Below, piece by piece: positions 16,628-23,922 of a DNA stretch of 38,661 nucleotides. Numbering within the stretch: the first letter of the stretch is position 1; each line of letters opens with the position of its first letter. A program made the position numbers and the translations under genes. Source of the stretch: Candidatus Choladousia intestinipullorum (GTDB taxonomy: Bacteria; Bacillota; Clostridia; Lachnospirales; Lachnospiraceae); contig DVHT01000204.1 in the NCBI GenBank assembly GCA_018711885.1, positions 1 to 38,661 of the forward strand, read 5' to 3'. The notes beneath the pieces were generated by a model that worked only from the letters and a program-made list of their open reading frames with translations, made no database searches and was not told where the DNA came from.

Positions 16628-16897
16628 GTGAATTATACTTATATCCTCAAATGCAGTGATGATACCTACTATACAGGGTGGACAAACCACTTAAAAAAGC
16701 GGATTGATGTGCATAACCGCGGCTGCGGATCAAAATATACACGGGGGCGTACACCGGTAGAGCTGGTCTATTACGAAGAATTTGAGACAAAAGAAGAGGC
16801 GATGAGCCGGGAAGCTGCGATCAAAAAACTGACGAGGAAAGAGAAAGAAAAGCTGGTAAAAGAGGCAGCTATTTCAGAAAGGTACATAGAAAAATGA
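16628..16897 (+). CDS. GIY-YIG nuclease superfamily protein (UPF0213/YhbQ type)
   Basis: This 89-residue single-domain protein starts [29 protein letters not shown], where TYI and YTG are the two halves of the GIY-YIG motif. It continues with [21 protein letters not shown] and [22 protein letters not shown], the hallmark of the small YhbQ/YazA group. Its DNA or RNA target is unsettled. It starts with GTG and its stop overlaps the MATE gene start by four bases (ATGA), so the two are coupled. Confidence 0.9.
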   Translation: MNYTYILKCSDDTYYTGWTNHLKKRIDVHNRGCGSKYTRGRTPVELVYYEEFETKEEAMSREAAIKKLTRKEKEKLVKEAAISERYIEK

Positions 16898-18264
16898 AGA
16901 CAGCATATACGAAAGTCAGGCTGGACCGGACCTTTTATAAGAGTTTTTTTTCTGTTTATGTGGTGCTGGTCCTGCAGAATGTAGTGACATTGAGTGTAAA
17001 TCTTGCCGATAATGTGATGCTTGGGTCGTACAGTGAGACGGCGCTTTCCGGTGTGGCGGCGGTCAATCAGATTCAATTTGTTTATCAGCAGCTTCTGATT
17101 GCCCTGGGAGACGGCCTCGTTATTTTCTGCAGCCAGTATTGGGGAAGAAAGATGACCGGACCGATGAAAAAAATCGCTGCGACTGCGATGCAGGCAGCAC
17201 TTCTGGTCTGCGTCATTCTTTTTGCTGTCGTAAGCATATTTCCGGAACAGGTGCTCCTTTTGTTTACCACAGACGAGCAGATCATCGAACAGGGTGTGCG
17301 TTATCTCAATGTGATCCGGTTTACCTATCTGTTTTTTGCGGTAACGCAGATCCTGCTTGCTGCTCTGCGCAGTGTCGAGGTGGTAAAAATCGCCTTTATC
17401 CTTTCGATTCAGGCACTCGTCATTAACTGCGGTATTAATTACATACTGATCTATGGAAAATTCGGCGCACCGGAACTTGGCGTCACGGGTGCGGCAATCG
17501 GGACTCTGGCGGCAAGGATCGCGGAGTGCGCGGTCCTGATCTGCTATATTGCGTTTAAAGAAAAGAAGCTGCGGATCAGGCTCAGGGATTATTTTACATT
17601 TGACCGGTTATTGTGTAAAGATTATATCAAGATAACGGCTCCGATGATGGTGGTGCAGGGACTTTGGGGATTGAATACGGCAATGCAGACGGTAATCCTG
17701 GGACATATGGAGGCTGCGGCGATCGCGGCGAACAGTGTGGCATCCACATTATTTATGCTTGTAAAATCCATTCCTATCGGCGCTGCGTCGACGGCTTCTA
17801 TCATGATCGGGAAAAAGATCGGAGAAAATGATCTGAATATGGTAAAAAATTACGCCAGAGTACTGCAGAAAATGTTTCTGTGCATCGGCGTAATCTGCGG
17901 TGTACTGCTGTTTTTCCTCCGGATACCGGTGTTGAGTCTTTATCAGCTTTCAGAAGGGACACGCAGCATGGCAAATACCTTTTTGATTATTTTGAGTGCG
18001 ATCTGCATTGGGATGTCTTATCAGATGCCGACAAACAACGGGATCATCCGGGGCGGCGGGAATGCAATGTTTGTCGTAAAAGTGGATCTGATCAGTATCT
18101 GGCTGATTGTAATCCCGCTTTCCTTCGTGATGGCATTTGTGGTGAAGGCTTCGCCGGCTGTCGTTGTCTGCTGTCTGAACGCCGACCAGATTTTTAAATG
18201 TATTCCTGCGTTTCTGGAAGCAAATTACGGACATTGGATCCGAAAACTCACAAGAGACGAGTAA
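16894..18264 (+). CDS. MATE-family efflux transporter
   Basis: This 456-residue protein has about twelve membrane segments and the MatE family signatures: [24 protein letters not shown] near the N-terminus, [31 protein letters not shown], and in the second half [44 protein letters not shown] proteins exchange cations for organic compounds or drugs; the substrate here is unknown. It is translationally coupled to the GIY-YIG gene and convergent with the DeoR gene, only 7 bases from it. Confidence 0.92.
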   Translation: MKTAYTKVRLDRTFYKSFFSVYVVLVLQNVVTLSVNLADNVMLGSYSETALSGVAAVNQIQFVYQQLLIALGDGLVIFCSQYWGRKMTGPMKKIAATAMQAALLVCVILFAVVSIFPEQVLLLFTTDEQIIEQGVRYLNVIRFTYLFFAVTQILLAALRSVEVVKIAFILSIQALVINCGINYILIYGKFGAPELGVTGAAIGTLAARIAECAVLICYIAFKEKKLRIRLRDYFTFDRLLCKDYIKITAPMMVVQGLWGLNTAMQTVILGHMEAAAIAANSVASTLFMLVKSIPIGAASTASIMIGKKIGENDLNMVKNYARVLQKMFLCIGVICGVLLFFLRIPVLSLYQLSEGTRSMANTFLIILSAICIGMSYQMPTNNGIIRGGGNAMFVVKVDLISIWLIVIPLSFVMAFVVKASPAVVVCCLNADQIFKCIPAFLEANYGHWIRKLTRDE

Positions 18265-18271
18265 TACGGCC

Positions 18272-19036
18272 TTACCAGTATACGCTTACGTTGGCGTGGC
18301 GAAGGACATCCATCAGTTCCGGATCAAGCGCCTCATCTGTGACAAGGCTGCTCACAGAATCCCAGGTATTGAGCAGGAACAGGCCCTGCGAATTTGCTTT
18401 TGTGTGATCGGCGAGCAGGATATTGCGGGAAGAATTTCCAGTCATAATGCGCTTGATCTGCGTGCCGGTCATTGCATCATTAAAGACGCCGTTTTTTGAA
18501 AAACAGCTGCAGGAAGTAATGGTTGCATCTACGAATATCTGCTTGGCAATGGAAATGGAAATATCATCGTCAAAGGTATTATAGTCCTGGCCTAAAAATC
18601 CTCCTATGGCGAAGATACGGATGCCCGGATTTCCATGCAGCAGTTTCAGGGCGTGGAAACTGTTCGTAAATATGGTAAAAGAGTCATTTGGGTTCAGCAG
18701 CTTCAGCAGTTCCAGCGCTGTGCTGCTGCCGTCTACATAGATAGAAGACACTCCCTTTAAAAGTTCAAGGGCGGTGGAAGCTATTTTCTGTTTCAAATCA
18801 AGATTTTCTCTGCTTCGGTGATCAAATGAAAATTCCTGTCTGTTTTTATTGGTAATATGAGCTTTCCCGTATGTACGATTGATTAAGTTGGAACGCTCCA
18901 GACTGTCCAGATCCCTTCGTATCGTCATTGATGAAACGTTAAACTGTTCTGACAGGGTATTTACAGATACTTCATTGTTCAATTTCAGAATATTATAAAT
19001 TTGCTTTCGCCTTTCTTCTACCTTCAAAACGCTCAC
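18272..19036 (-). CDS. DeoR-family regulator divergent from a class II aldolase
   Basis: This 254-residue regulator has an N-terminal helix-turn-helix (VSVNTLSEQFNVSSMTIRRDLDSLERSNLINRTYGKAH) and a DeoRC sensor domain with IYVDGSSTALELLKLL, IFTNSFHALKLL, IRIFAIGGFLGQDYNTF and NILLADHTK. The first listed start is GTG at 19036. A TTG nine bases further in (MKVEERRKQ) sits at better distance from AAGGTGG and is equally plausible. It is transcribed away from the aldolase gene, a classic arrangement for local control by the sugar phosphate that the aldolase uses. Confidence 0.9.
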   Translation of the reverse strand: MSVLKVEERRKQIYNILKLNNEVSVNTLSEQFNVSSMTIRRDLDSLERSNLINRTYGKAHITNKNRQEFSFDHRSRENLDLKQKIASTALELLKGVSSIYVDGSSTALELLKLLNPNDSFTIFTNSFHALKLLHGNPGIRIFAIGGFLGQDYNTFDDDISISIAKQIFVDATITSCSCFSKNGVFNDAMTGTQIKRIMTGNSSRNILLADHTKANSQGLFLLNTWDSVSSLVTDEALDPELMDVLRHANVSVYW

Positions 19037-19048
19037 CCACCTTGTAAT

Positions 19049-19060
19049 AATGTTCGTTCT
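19049..19060. promoter_or_regulatory. Candidate DeoR operator, regulator side
   Basis: AATGTTCGTTCT lies just upstream of the regulator start and close to a minus-strand -10-like TATAAT (19072-19067). Read on the minus strand its core ACGAACATT is identical to the one at 19236-19244 on the aldolase side. Confidence 0.45.
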
Positions 19061-19233
19061 GCATGGATTATAATAATAAAATCATAAAAAAGCAACAATT
19101 AATTGTAAAATAATACCAGCTGCCTCCGGGGGCCGGTTTTTCTGGAAAAATCGCAGAGAAACGGGAATTTCCGAAATGCCGGATCAAATCCTGAACTGAA
19201 ATTTTGTTTTCTAAAATAAACATCAATACAATA

Positions 19234-19244
19234 AAACGAACATT
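19234..19244. promoter_or_regulatory. Candidate DeoR operator, aldolase side
   Basis: AAACGAACATT lies 9 bp before the -35 box of the aldolase promoter and repeats the core found near the divergent DeoR gene in inverted orientation. The size and A/T-G/C pattern suit DeoR-family operators, but binding is inferred. Confidence 0.45.
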
Positions 19245-19252
19245 TAAAGGTA

Positions 19253-19281
19253 GTGACAATGAACATTTTTTCTGTTATAAT
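19253..19281 (+). promoter_or_regulatory. Sigma-A-type promoter for the class II aldolase
   Basis: GTGACA (19253-19258) and TATAAT (19276-19281) are 17 bp apart. This puts the transcript start near 19288 and rules out the in-frame upstream extension of the aldolase gene. Confidence 0.7.
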
Positions 19282-19359
19282 TGCGGCAATATAAAACAAA
19301 CGATAATTCTGACAAAAAAACAAAGACTAAAAATAACGAAAACGTATGAAGGAGGAGAC

Positions 19360-20061
19360 ATGAAAATGGGAGAATTGAAGGAAAAAATGGAAAAACTTGG
19401 GATTTCTGAAGAATCCATCAATGAAGTGCTGTTTGTGGCAAAAAGAATGGATGATAAAGGACTGGTAAATTCTTTTGCCGGCAACATTTCTACGAAAAAG
19501 GACGGAAAAATCTATATCACGCCGACCGGTCAGAATAAAGCGCTTCTGACCGCAGAGAAAGTCGCTGTCATAGATGAAAATGGTGACAGGATCTGGGGAA
19601 TGAAAGAAACCTCAGAGATCATCATGCACACGATGGCTTACGATATCTGCGAAAAGAACGGCTGGAACGTAGGAGGAGTCGTGCATTGCCATTCAAATGT
19701 CATGACGGCGTTTTCCATGGCAGGAATGGATGTCGAGACGGAAGCATTTCCGGAAATGCTGGGGAACTTCCATAAAATTCCCTGTGTGCCGTACGGCGCT
19801 CCGGGAACAAAATATATTCTGACAATGGCGGAGCCTTATCTGGCAGAAGGATACCGCATTGTGCTTCTTGGAAATCACGGGTGCCTGGCAGTCGGAAAGA
19901 CGGTTGAGGATGCCATGAATATCGTAGAAGCTTGTGAAGCGCTGGCTACACAGATCCTGATTACGAATTTTATCCTGAAAGGAGAAAAGCCGTTAGCGAA
20001 AGAAGAACTGGCAAGATTCTACGAAATCTTTAAAGAGAACAGAGATAAATGCCGGAAATAG
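19360..20061 (+). CDS. Class II aldolase/adducin-family protein, L-fuculose-phosphate aldolase-like
   Basis: This 233-residue zinc enzyme of the FucA/AraD superfamily cleaves or epimerises a ketose phosphate. Visible elements are the phosphate-binding GLVNSFAGNISTK and ITPTGQNKALL, the KETSEIIMHT block with the position of the catalytic acid, the zinc-binding VVHCHSNVMTAFS (HxH) and the third histidine in VLLGNHGCLAVG. GAAGGAGGAGA sits just before the ATG at 19360. The divergent DeoR regulator suggests induction by a sugar phosphate. Fuculose-phosphate aldolase is the best guess; ribulose-phosphate epimerase or a related aldolase cannot be excluded. Confidence 0.85.
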   Translation: MKMGELKEKMEKLGISEESINEVLFVAKRMDDKGLVNSFAGNISTKKDGKIYITPTGQNKALLTAEKVAVIDENGDRIWGMKETSEIIMHTMAYDICEKNGWNVGGVVHCHSNVMTAFSMAGMDVETEAFPEMLGNFHKIPCVPYGAPGTKYILTMAEPYLAEGYRIVLLGNHGCLAVGKTVEDAMNIVEACEALATQILITNFILKGEKPLAKEELARFYEIFKENRDKCRK

Positions 20062-20175
20062 TGCGTAAGAAAGCAGTATCATAAGTCAGAAACTCCGAAT
20101 CCGGAAACAGAAAAAGAAGATTGAACTTTCAGAAAAAAGCAGGTATAATTTTCTGAAAACGGAGGAGGCGATCTG

Positions 20176-21534
20176 ATGAAAAAAAGACTGTTGTTTTTGA
20201 TGCTGGCCGGATGTCTGGCAGCCGGTTCTGCTGCTTTTGCCGGATTTCATAATCTCCCGGTCTATGCGCAGGAAAAAGAACTGGACGCACAAAAATTTGC
20301 GGAAACGCTGTGCACCGGCGACGTAACAGAACTTGAAAACAATTATACTTATACGGAGGAGCTTTTGACAGCTCTTGAGCCTGCAGGCGGATTTGCAGGA
20401 CTGCAGGCTTCTCTCAAACAGTTGGGTGCGCTTAAGCAGACCGGGGAACCTGTCGTGTCAGAAGTTTCCGGTTATACATCTTACAGTGTGCCATGCCAGT
20501 TTGAGGTTCAGAATGTCAATCTGGTGATCAATGTAAATGCAAAGGGACAGATTGCAGGAATTATGACTGCCGCATATGCGGAGCCGGCCAGGAGTGAAGA
20601 GCTTCCCGAAGGACTGGCGGAACTGGATCTTGGTATTCCGGTGGAAGGAGAGGAAGGATGGGAGCTTCCGGGAACGCTTACCCTGCCGGATGTTCAGGGA
20701 GAATATCCTGCGGTCGTTCTGGTGCATGGTTCCGGTCCGAATGACAGAGATGAGACGATAGGGCCAAACAAAGTGTTCCGCGATCTGGCATGGGATCTGG
20801 CACAGCAGGGGATCGCGGTTTACCGCTATGATAAGAGGACCTATGTCTATGGACAGGAGCTGGCGGATGATGCGGAGATTACTCTCGAGGAAGAAACAGT
20901 GGAGGATGCGAAGCAGGCGGTCCTTACGCTGAAGCAGCATCAGAATATCGACGAGGAGCATGTCTATGTCCTGGGACATTCGCTCGGAGGAGAAGCGCTT
21001 CCGATGATCCATAAGGCGCTGACAGATGAGGGCGAGTCGGCAGCCGGGTACGTATTTCTCGCGGCGCCTGCAAGAAAGCTTCCCGATATCATGCGGGAGC
21101 AGTACGACTTTTTGTATTCTCTGATGCCGGAGCTTACAGAAGAGCAGGAAAGTGAAAAGGACGTGATATACGAAGAGCTCGATAAGCTGAATGACCTGGA
21201 TTCTCTGGCAGAGGATGAACCGGTTCTTGGCGCGTATAAGAAATACTGGGAATATCTTGACCAGTATGATTATGTGGAAATGGCAGGAGAGATTGAGGAA
21301 AACTGTCTTGTACTGCAGGGAGAAGAAGATTATCAGGTCACGATGGAGGACTTTTCGATCTGGCAGGATGCTTATGGAGATAAGAGCAACTGGAGCTTTA
21401 TCAGCTATCCGGGACTGACTCATTTATTTATGCCCGGCGAGCGGGAGAACGGCAATGAGGATTATATGACGCCGCAGACGGTCGATCCGCAGGTGACAGC
21501 AGATATTGCAAAATTTGTGATGGAAGAAAAGTAA
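20176..21534 (+). CDS. Exported alpha/beta hydrolase with N-terminal DUF3887-like domain
   Basis: This 452-residue protein has a signal peptide (KKRLLFLMLAGCLAAGSAAFAG, likely cut after VYA near residue 31). A DUF3887-like domain (about 38-140) includes GGFAGLQASLKQLGALKQ. The alpha/beta-hydrolase domain follows (about 155-452). The catalytic triad is visible as Ser269 (GHSLGG), Asp385 (LQGEEDYQV) and His416 (GLTHLF), and VVLVHGSGPNDRDETIGPNK supplies the oxyanion loop. It probably acts outside the membrane as an esterase or peptidase; the substrate is unknown. LAGC at residues 10-13 looks like a lipobox but the hydrophobic core before it is very short. GGAGGAGG precedes the start. Confidence 0.87.
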   Translation: MKKRLLFLMLAGCLAAGSAAFAGFHNLPVYAQEKELDAQKFAETLCTGDVTELENNYTYTEELLTALEPAGGFAGLQASLKQLGALKQTGEPVVSEVSGYTSYSVPCQFEVQNVNLVINVNAKGQIAGIMTAAYAEPARSEELPEGLAELDLGIPVEGEEGWELPGTLTLPDVQGEYPAVVLVHGSGPNDRDETIGPNKVFRDLAWDLAQQGIAVYRYDKRTYVYGQELADDAEITLEEETVEDAKQAVLTLKQHQNIDEEHVYVLGHSLGGEALPMIHKALTDEGESAAGYVFLAAPARKLPDIMREQYDFLYSLMPELTEEQESEKDVIYEELDKLNDLDSLAEDEPVLGAYKKYWEYLDQYDYVEMAGEIEENCLVLQGEEDYQVTMEDFSIWQDAYGDKSNWSFISYPGLTHLFMPGERENGNEDYMTPQTVDPQVTADIAKFVMEEK

Positions 21535-21546
21535 ACAGGAATAAAA

Positions 21547-21595
21547 GGGGGCTGTCGCAGGAATGCAGATGCAAAGCATTTCTGTGACAGCCCCT
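21547..21595. terminator. Bidirectional terminator with the GGGGCTGTCGCA arm
   Basis: GGGGGCTGTCGCAGGAATGC pairs with GCATTTCTGTGACAGCCCC around the loop AGATGCAAA, between the convergent hydrolase and rubrerythrin genes. An A-run precedes and TT follows, so it can serve both strands. Its arms match those of the long palindromic repeats. Confidence 0.8.
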
Positions 21596-21615
21596 TCTCA
21601 GGTAACCGTTCTTTT

Positions 21616-22158
21616 TTAGCCGAAGTATCTCTTCAGAAGACCTGCGAATGCTTTTCCGTGACGAGCCTCGTCTCTTGCCATTTCATGAACTGTGTCATGG
21701 ATTGCGTCGAGGTTTGCTTCTTTTGCACGTTTTGCAAGATCAAATTTTCCTGCTGTCGCGCCGTTCTCAGCTTCTACTCTCATCTCAAGGTTCTTCTTTG
21801 TGCTGTCTGTTACTACTTCGCCGAGCAGCTCTGCAAATTTAGCAGCATGCTCTGCTTCTTCGTAAGCAGCTTTTTCCCAGTAAAGACCGATTTCCGGATA
21901 ACCTTCTCTGTGAGCAACTCTTGCCATTGCAAGGTACATACCTACTTCGGAACATTCTCCTTCGAAGTTTGCTCTGAGGTCTGCAAGGATATCGTCAGAT
22001 ACGCCCTTAGCAACTCCAACAACATGCTCTGCTGCCCATGTCATTTCACCCTTCATCTCTGTGAATTTCTCAGCCGGTGCTTTACATACCGGGCACTGTG
22101 CCGGAGCTGCATCTCCTTCGTAAACATAACCACATACATTACATACAAACTTTGCCAT
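21616..22158 (-). CDS. Reverse-type rubrerythrin (rubredoxin domain first)
   Basis: This 180-residue non-haem iron protein reduces hydrogen peroxide in anaerobes (NADH peroxidase activity is known for this domain order). The N-terminal rubredoxin-like iron site uses [10 protein letters not shown] (Cys6 and Cys9) and CPVC (Cys22 and Cys25). The C-terminal ferritin-like di-iron domain has [37 protein letters not shown] and [12 protein letters not shown] with the ExxH ligands. AGGAGATACGATT precedes the start. It is transcribed from a strong promoter with a Per-like palindrome over the -10 box, next to perR. A rubrerythrin of the usual domain order lies at 34571. Confidence 0.94.
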   Translation of the reverse strand: MAKFVCNVCGYVYEGDAAPAQCPVCKAPAEKFTEMKGEMTWAAEHVVGVAKGVSDDILADLRANFEGECSEVGMYLAMARVAHREGYPEIGLYWEKAAYEEAEHAAKFAELLGEVVTDSTKKNLEMRVEAENGATAGKFDLAKRAKEANLDAIHDTVHEMARDEARHGKAFAGLLKRYFG

Positions 22159-22190
22159 AATCGTATCTCCTTTTTATATGATTTATAATG

Positions 22191-22221
22191 ATTGATAACA
22201 GTAATAATTACTGTTATCAAT
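22191..22221. promoter_or_regulatory. 31-bp perfect palindrome, Per-box-like operator of the rubrerythrin gene
   Basis: The arms ATTGATAACAGTAAT and ATTACTGTTATCAAT are perfectly complementary around one central base at 22206. The site touches the -10 box of the minus-strand promoter. The inner TAATAATTA resembles the middle of the Bacillus Per box. Confidence 0.75.
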
Positions 22222-22247
22222 ATATCACTGTTTTACTTGTTTGTCAA
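22219..22247 (-). promoter_or_regulatory. Sigma-A promoter for the reverse rubrerythrin gene
   Basis: On the minus strand a perfect TTGACA (22247-22242) and TATATT (22224-22219) are 17 bp apart; the palindromic operator starts inside the -10 box. Confidence 0.8.
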
Positions 22248-22267
22248 GCATGATTTAAAAATTATTA

Positions 22268-22672
22268 TTATGAAATTTTCGTAAGTTTATTCCTGCTGCA
22301 TTCCTCACATGTCCCGTAAAAGTTTGCGCGGTATGATTCAATCACTCCCGGGGATATGCGTGCGGCTGCGTCAATGAATGAATCAATATCCTCCATATGG
22401 ATATCATATACTTTGTGGCACTGTGTGCAGATAAAATGCTGATGCGGCTCTAAATTCGCGTCGTAATGCTCTGCGCTGCTGCCGGCAGAACTTTTTGTGA
22501 TCTCTCCGAGCTGCTCTAATAAAGAAAGGTTCCTGTATACAGTGCCCAGACTGATATTCGGATAAATTTCACGCAGACATGTATATACAGTATCTGCGGT
22601 AGGGTGGTCTGTGTGGCCCGCCAAAAATGTCTTAATAGCTTCCCGCTGTCTGCTGTATTTTAGTGTCGCCAT
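22268..22672 (-). CDS. perR: Fur-family peroxide-sensing regulator, PerR-like
   Basis: This 134-residue Fur-family repressor has an N-terminal winged helix (HPTADTVYTCLREIYPNISLGTVYRNLSLLEQLGEI) and a C-terminal dimer/metal domain. The domain has EPHQHFICTQCHKVYDI and a terminal CEEC, which provide the two CxxC pairs of the structural zinc site. The short length, rubrerythrin neighbours and Per-like boxes favour PerR over Fur or Zur. I chose the ATG at 22672 because AGGAG lies 6 bases before it; the ATG at 22678 abuts the AGGAG. Confidence 0.88.
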   Translation of the reverse strand: MATLKYSRQREAIKTFLAGHTDHPTADTVYTCLREIYPNISLGTVYRNLSLLEQLGEITKSSAGSSAEHYDANLEPHQHFICTQCHKVYDIHMEDIDSFIDAAARISPGVIESYRANFYGTCEECSRNKLTKIS

Positions 22673-22688
22673 AATCATCTCCTAAAAA

Positions 22689-22703
22689 CAATAATCATTA
22701 TCA
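22689..22703. promoter_or_regulatory. Per-box-like operator in front of perR
   Basis: CAATAATCATTATCA agrees with the Bacillus Per-box pattern TTATAATNATTATAA at most positions and lies just downstream of the perR -10 box, which points to autoregulation. Confidence 0.65.
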
Positions 22704-22708
22704 TAGTT

Positions 22709-22737
22709 AATATAGCAAAAAGAATTTACAATGTCAA
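22709..22737 (-). promoter_or_regulatory. Sigma-A promoter for perR
   Basis: On the minus strand a perfect TTGACA (22737-22732) and TATATT (22714-22709) are separated by 17 bp. Confidence 0.78.
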
Positions 22738-22824
22738 TTCTTTTCAAAATAAATTTTATGGAGTATGATGGTAATAGACAAAATTATTTTGAATTTAATA
22801 ATATGAAGAAACTGGAGGAAAGCT

Positions 22825-23748
22825 ATGATTTATGATGTAATTATTATCGGTTCCGGACCTGCAGGTCTGGCAGCCGCAATTTACGCACAGAGAGCGAGAC
22901 TGTCTGCTGTTGTCCTGGAAAAAGAGTATATGAGCGGCGGTCAGGTGCTGAACACTTATGAGGTGGACAATTATCCGGGACTGCCAGGAACCGGCGGTTT
23001 TGAGCTTGGGATGAAGTTCCGGGAGCATGCGGAAAAGCTCGGCGCACAGTTCATTAATATAGAAGCAAAGCATGTCGGTCTGGAAGAAGATGGAAAAATC
23101 AAGGTGGTTTATACGACCCGCGAGGAATACCGCGCGCGTACGGTCATATTTGCGATGGGATCGCGCTACCGCAAACTCGGAGTGCCCGGTGAAAAGGAAC
23201 TGACCGGTATGGGTGTTTCTTACTGTGCGACGTGTGACGGAGCATTCTTTAAGGGAAGAAAGGTCGCAGTCGTGGGCGGCGGCGATGTTGCCGTAGAGGA
23301 CGCGCTGTTTCTTGCCAGAGGATGCGAAAAAGTCTATCTGATCCACAGAAGAGATGAATTAAGAGCGGCGGCGATCCTGCAGGAACAGCTGAAAAAATGT
23401 GAGAATGTAGAGTTTTTGTGGAGCACAGAGGTGACTGCCGTGCCAGGAGAAGACCATGTAGAATGTGTGAAGATTCTCAATAAAAAAACGGGGGAAGAGA
23501 AAGTCCTGGATGTAGACGGCGTATTTATTGCAGTCGGAACAATACCAAATACAGGAATCATTACAAATTTATTACATTTAGATGAAAATGGTTACATTAT
23601 TGCTTCAGAGGACGGAAAGACGGAAATACCGGGCATTTTTGCAGCCGGCGATATCAGAACGAAGCAATTAAGGCAGATTGTGACGGCAGCGGCAGACGGA
23701 GCGAACGTGATTACGTCTGTTCAGGCTTATCTGAACACCTTATCCTGA
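22825..23748 (+). CDS. trxB: Thioredoxin reductase (NADPH type)
   Basis: This 307-residue flavoprotein reduces thioredoxin. It shows the FAD-binding GSGPAGLAAAIYAQRA (about residues 10-25), the redox-active CATC (Cys134 and Cys137) in SYCATCDGAFF, an NADPH-binding VVGGGDVAVEDALFLAR with the phosphate-binding HRRDELRAA, and the C-terminal FAD block GIFAAGDIR. The intact HRRD motif separates it from the clostridial ferredoxin-dependent reductases. GGAGGAAAG precedes the start. It is divergent from perR with 153 bases between the starts, and fits the peroxide-defence theme, but no Per-like box was seen on its side. Confidence 0.93.
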   Translation: MIYDVIIIGSGPAGLAAAIYAQRARLSAVVLEKEYMSGGQVLNTYEVDNYPGLPGTGGFELGMKFREHAEKLGAQFINIEAKHVGLEEDGKIKVVYTTREEYRARTVIFAMGSRYRKLGVPGEKELTGMGVSYCATCDGAFFKGRKVAVVGGGDVAVEDALFLARGCEKVYLIHRRDELRAAAILQEQLKKCENVEFLWSTEVTAVPGEDHVECVKILNKKTGEEKVLDVDGVFIAVGTIPNTGIITNLLHLDENGYIIASEDGKTEIPGIFAAGDIRTKQLRQIVTAAADGANVITSVQAYLNTLS

Positions 23749-23819
23749 TAAAAATAAAGCGGAAGCTCCTCAATCCTTACGTATTCCTTTTGAAAAAATT
23801 AAAAAATTATTTAAAATGC

Positions 23820-23848
23820 TTGACATAGAAGTTCACATTTGTTATGAT
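23820..23848 (+). promoter_or_regulatory. Sigma-A promoter for the NlpC/P60 endopeptidase
   Basis: TTGACA (23820-23825) and TATGAT (23843-23848) are 17 bp apart. Transcription should start near 23855. Confidence 0.75.
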
Positions 23849-23862
23849 ATGGACGTAATAAA

Positions 23863-23879
23863 TGTAACAAATTTGTAAT
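23863..23879 (+). promoter_or_regulatory. WalR (YycF)-type box
   Basis: TGTAAC-N5-TGTAAT matches the published WalR pattern TGTWAH-N5-TGTWAH exactly. It lies just downstream of the -10 box of a cell-wall hydrolase gene, the kind of target WalR has in Bacillus and Staphylococcus. Confidence 0.6.
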
Positions 23880-23901
23880 AACTACAGATTCAGCGTAGTT
23901 A
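23875..23901 (+). promoter_or_regulatory. Leader stem-loop before the endopeptidase ribosome binding site
   Basis: AATAACTAC and GTAGTTATT form a perfect 9-bp stem around a 9-base loop, ending four bases before the CTGGAGGAAGG ribosome binding site. It could stabilise the 5' end of the transcript or tune initiation. Confidence 0.45.
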
Positions 23902-23922
23902 TTCTGGAGGAAGGGATAAGTA

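Noticed and set aside
20200-20214. Lipobox LAGC in the alpha/beta hydrolase
   Set aside because: The hydrophobic core before it is only about six residues; cleavage after VYA near residue 31 by signal peptidase I is more likely, though lipidation is not excluded.
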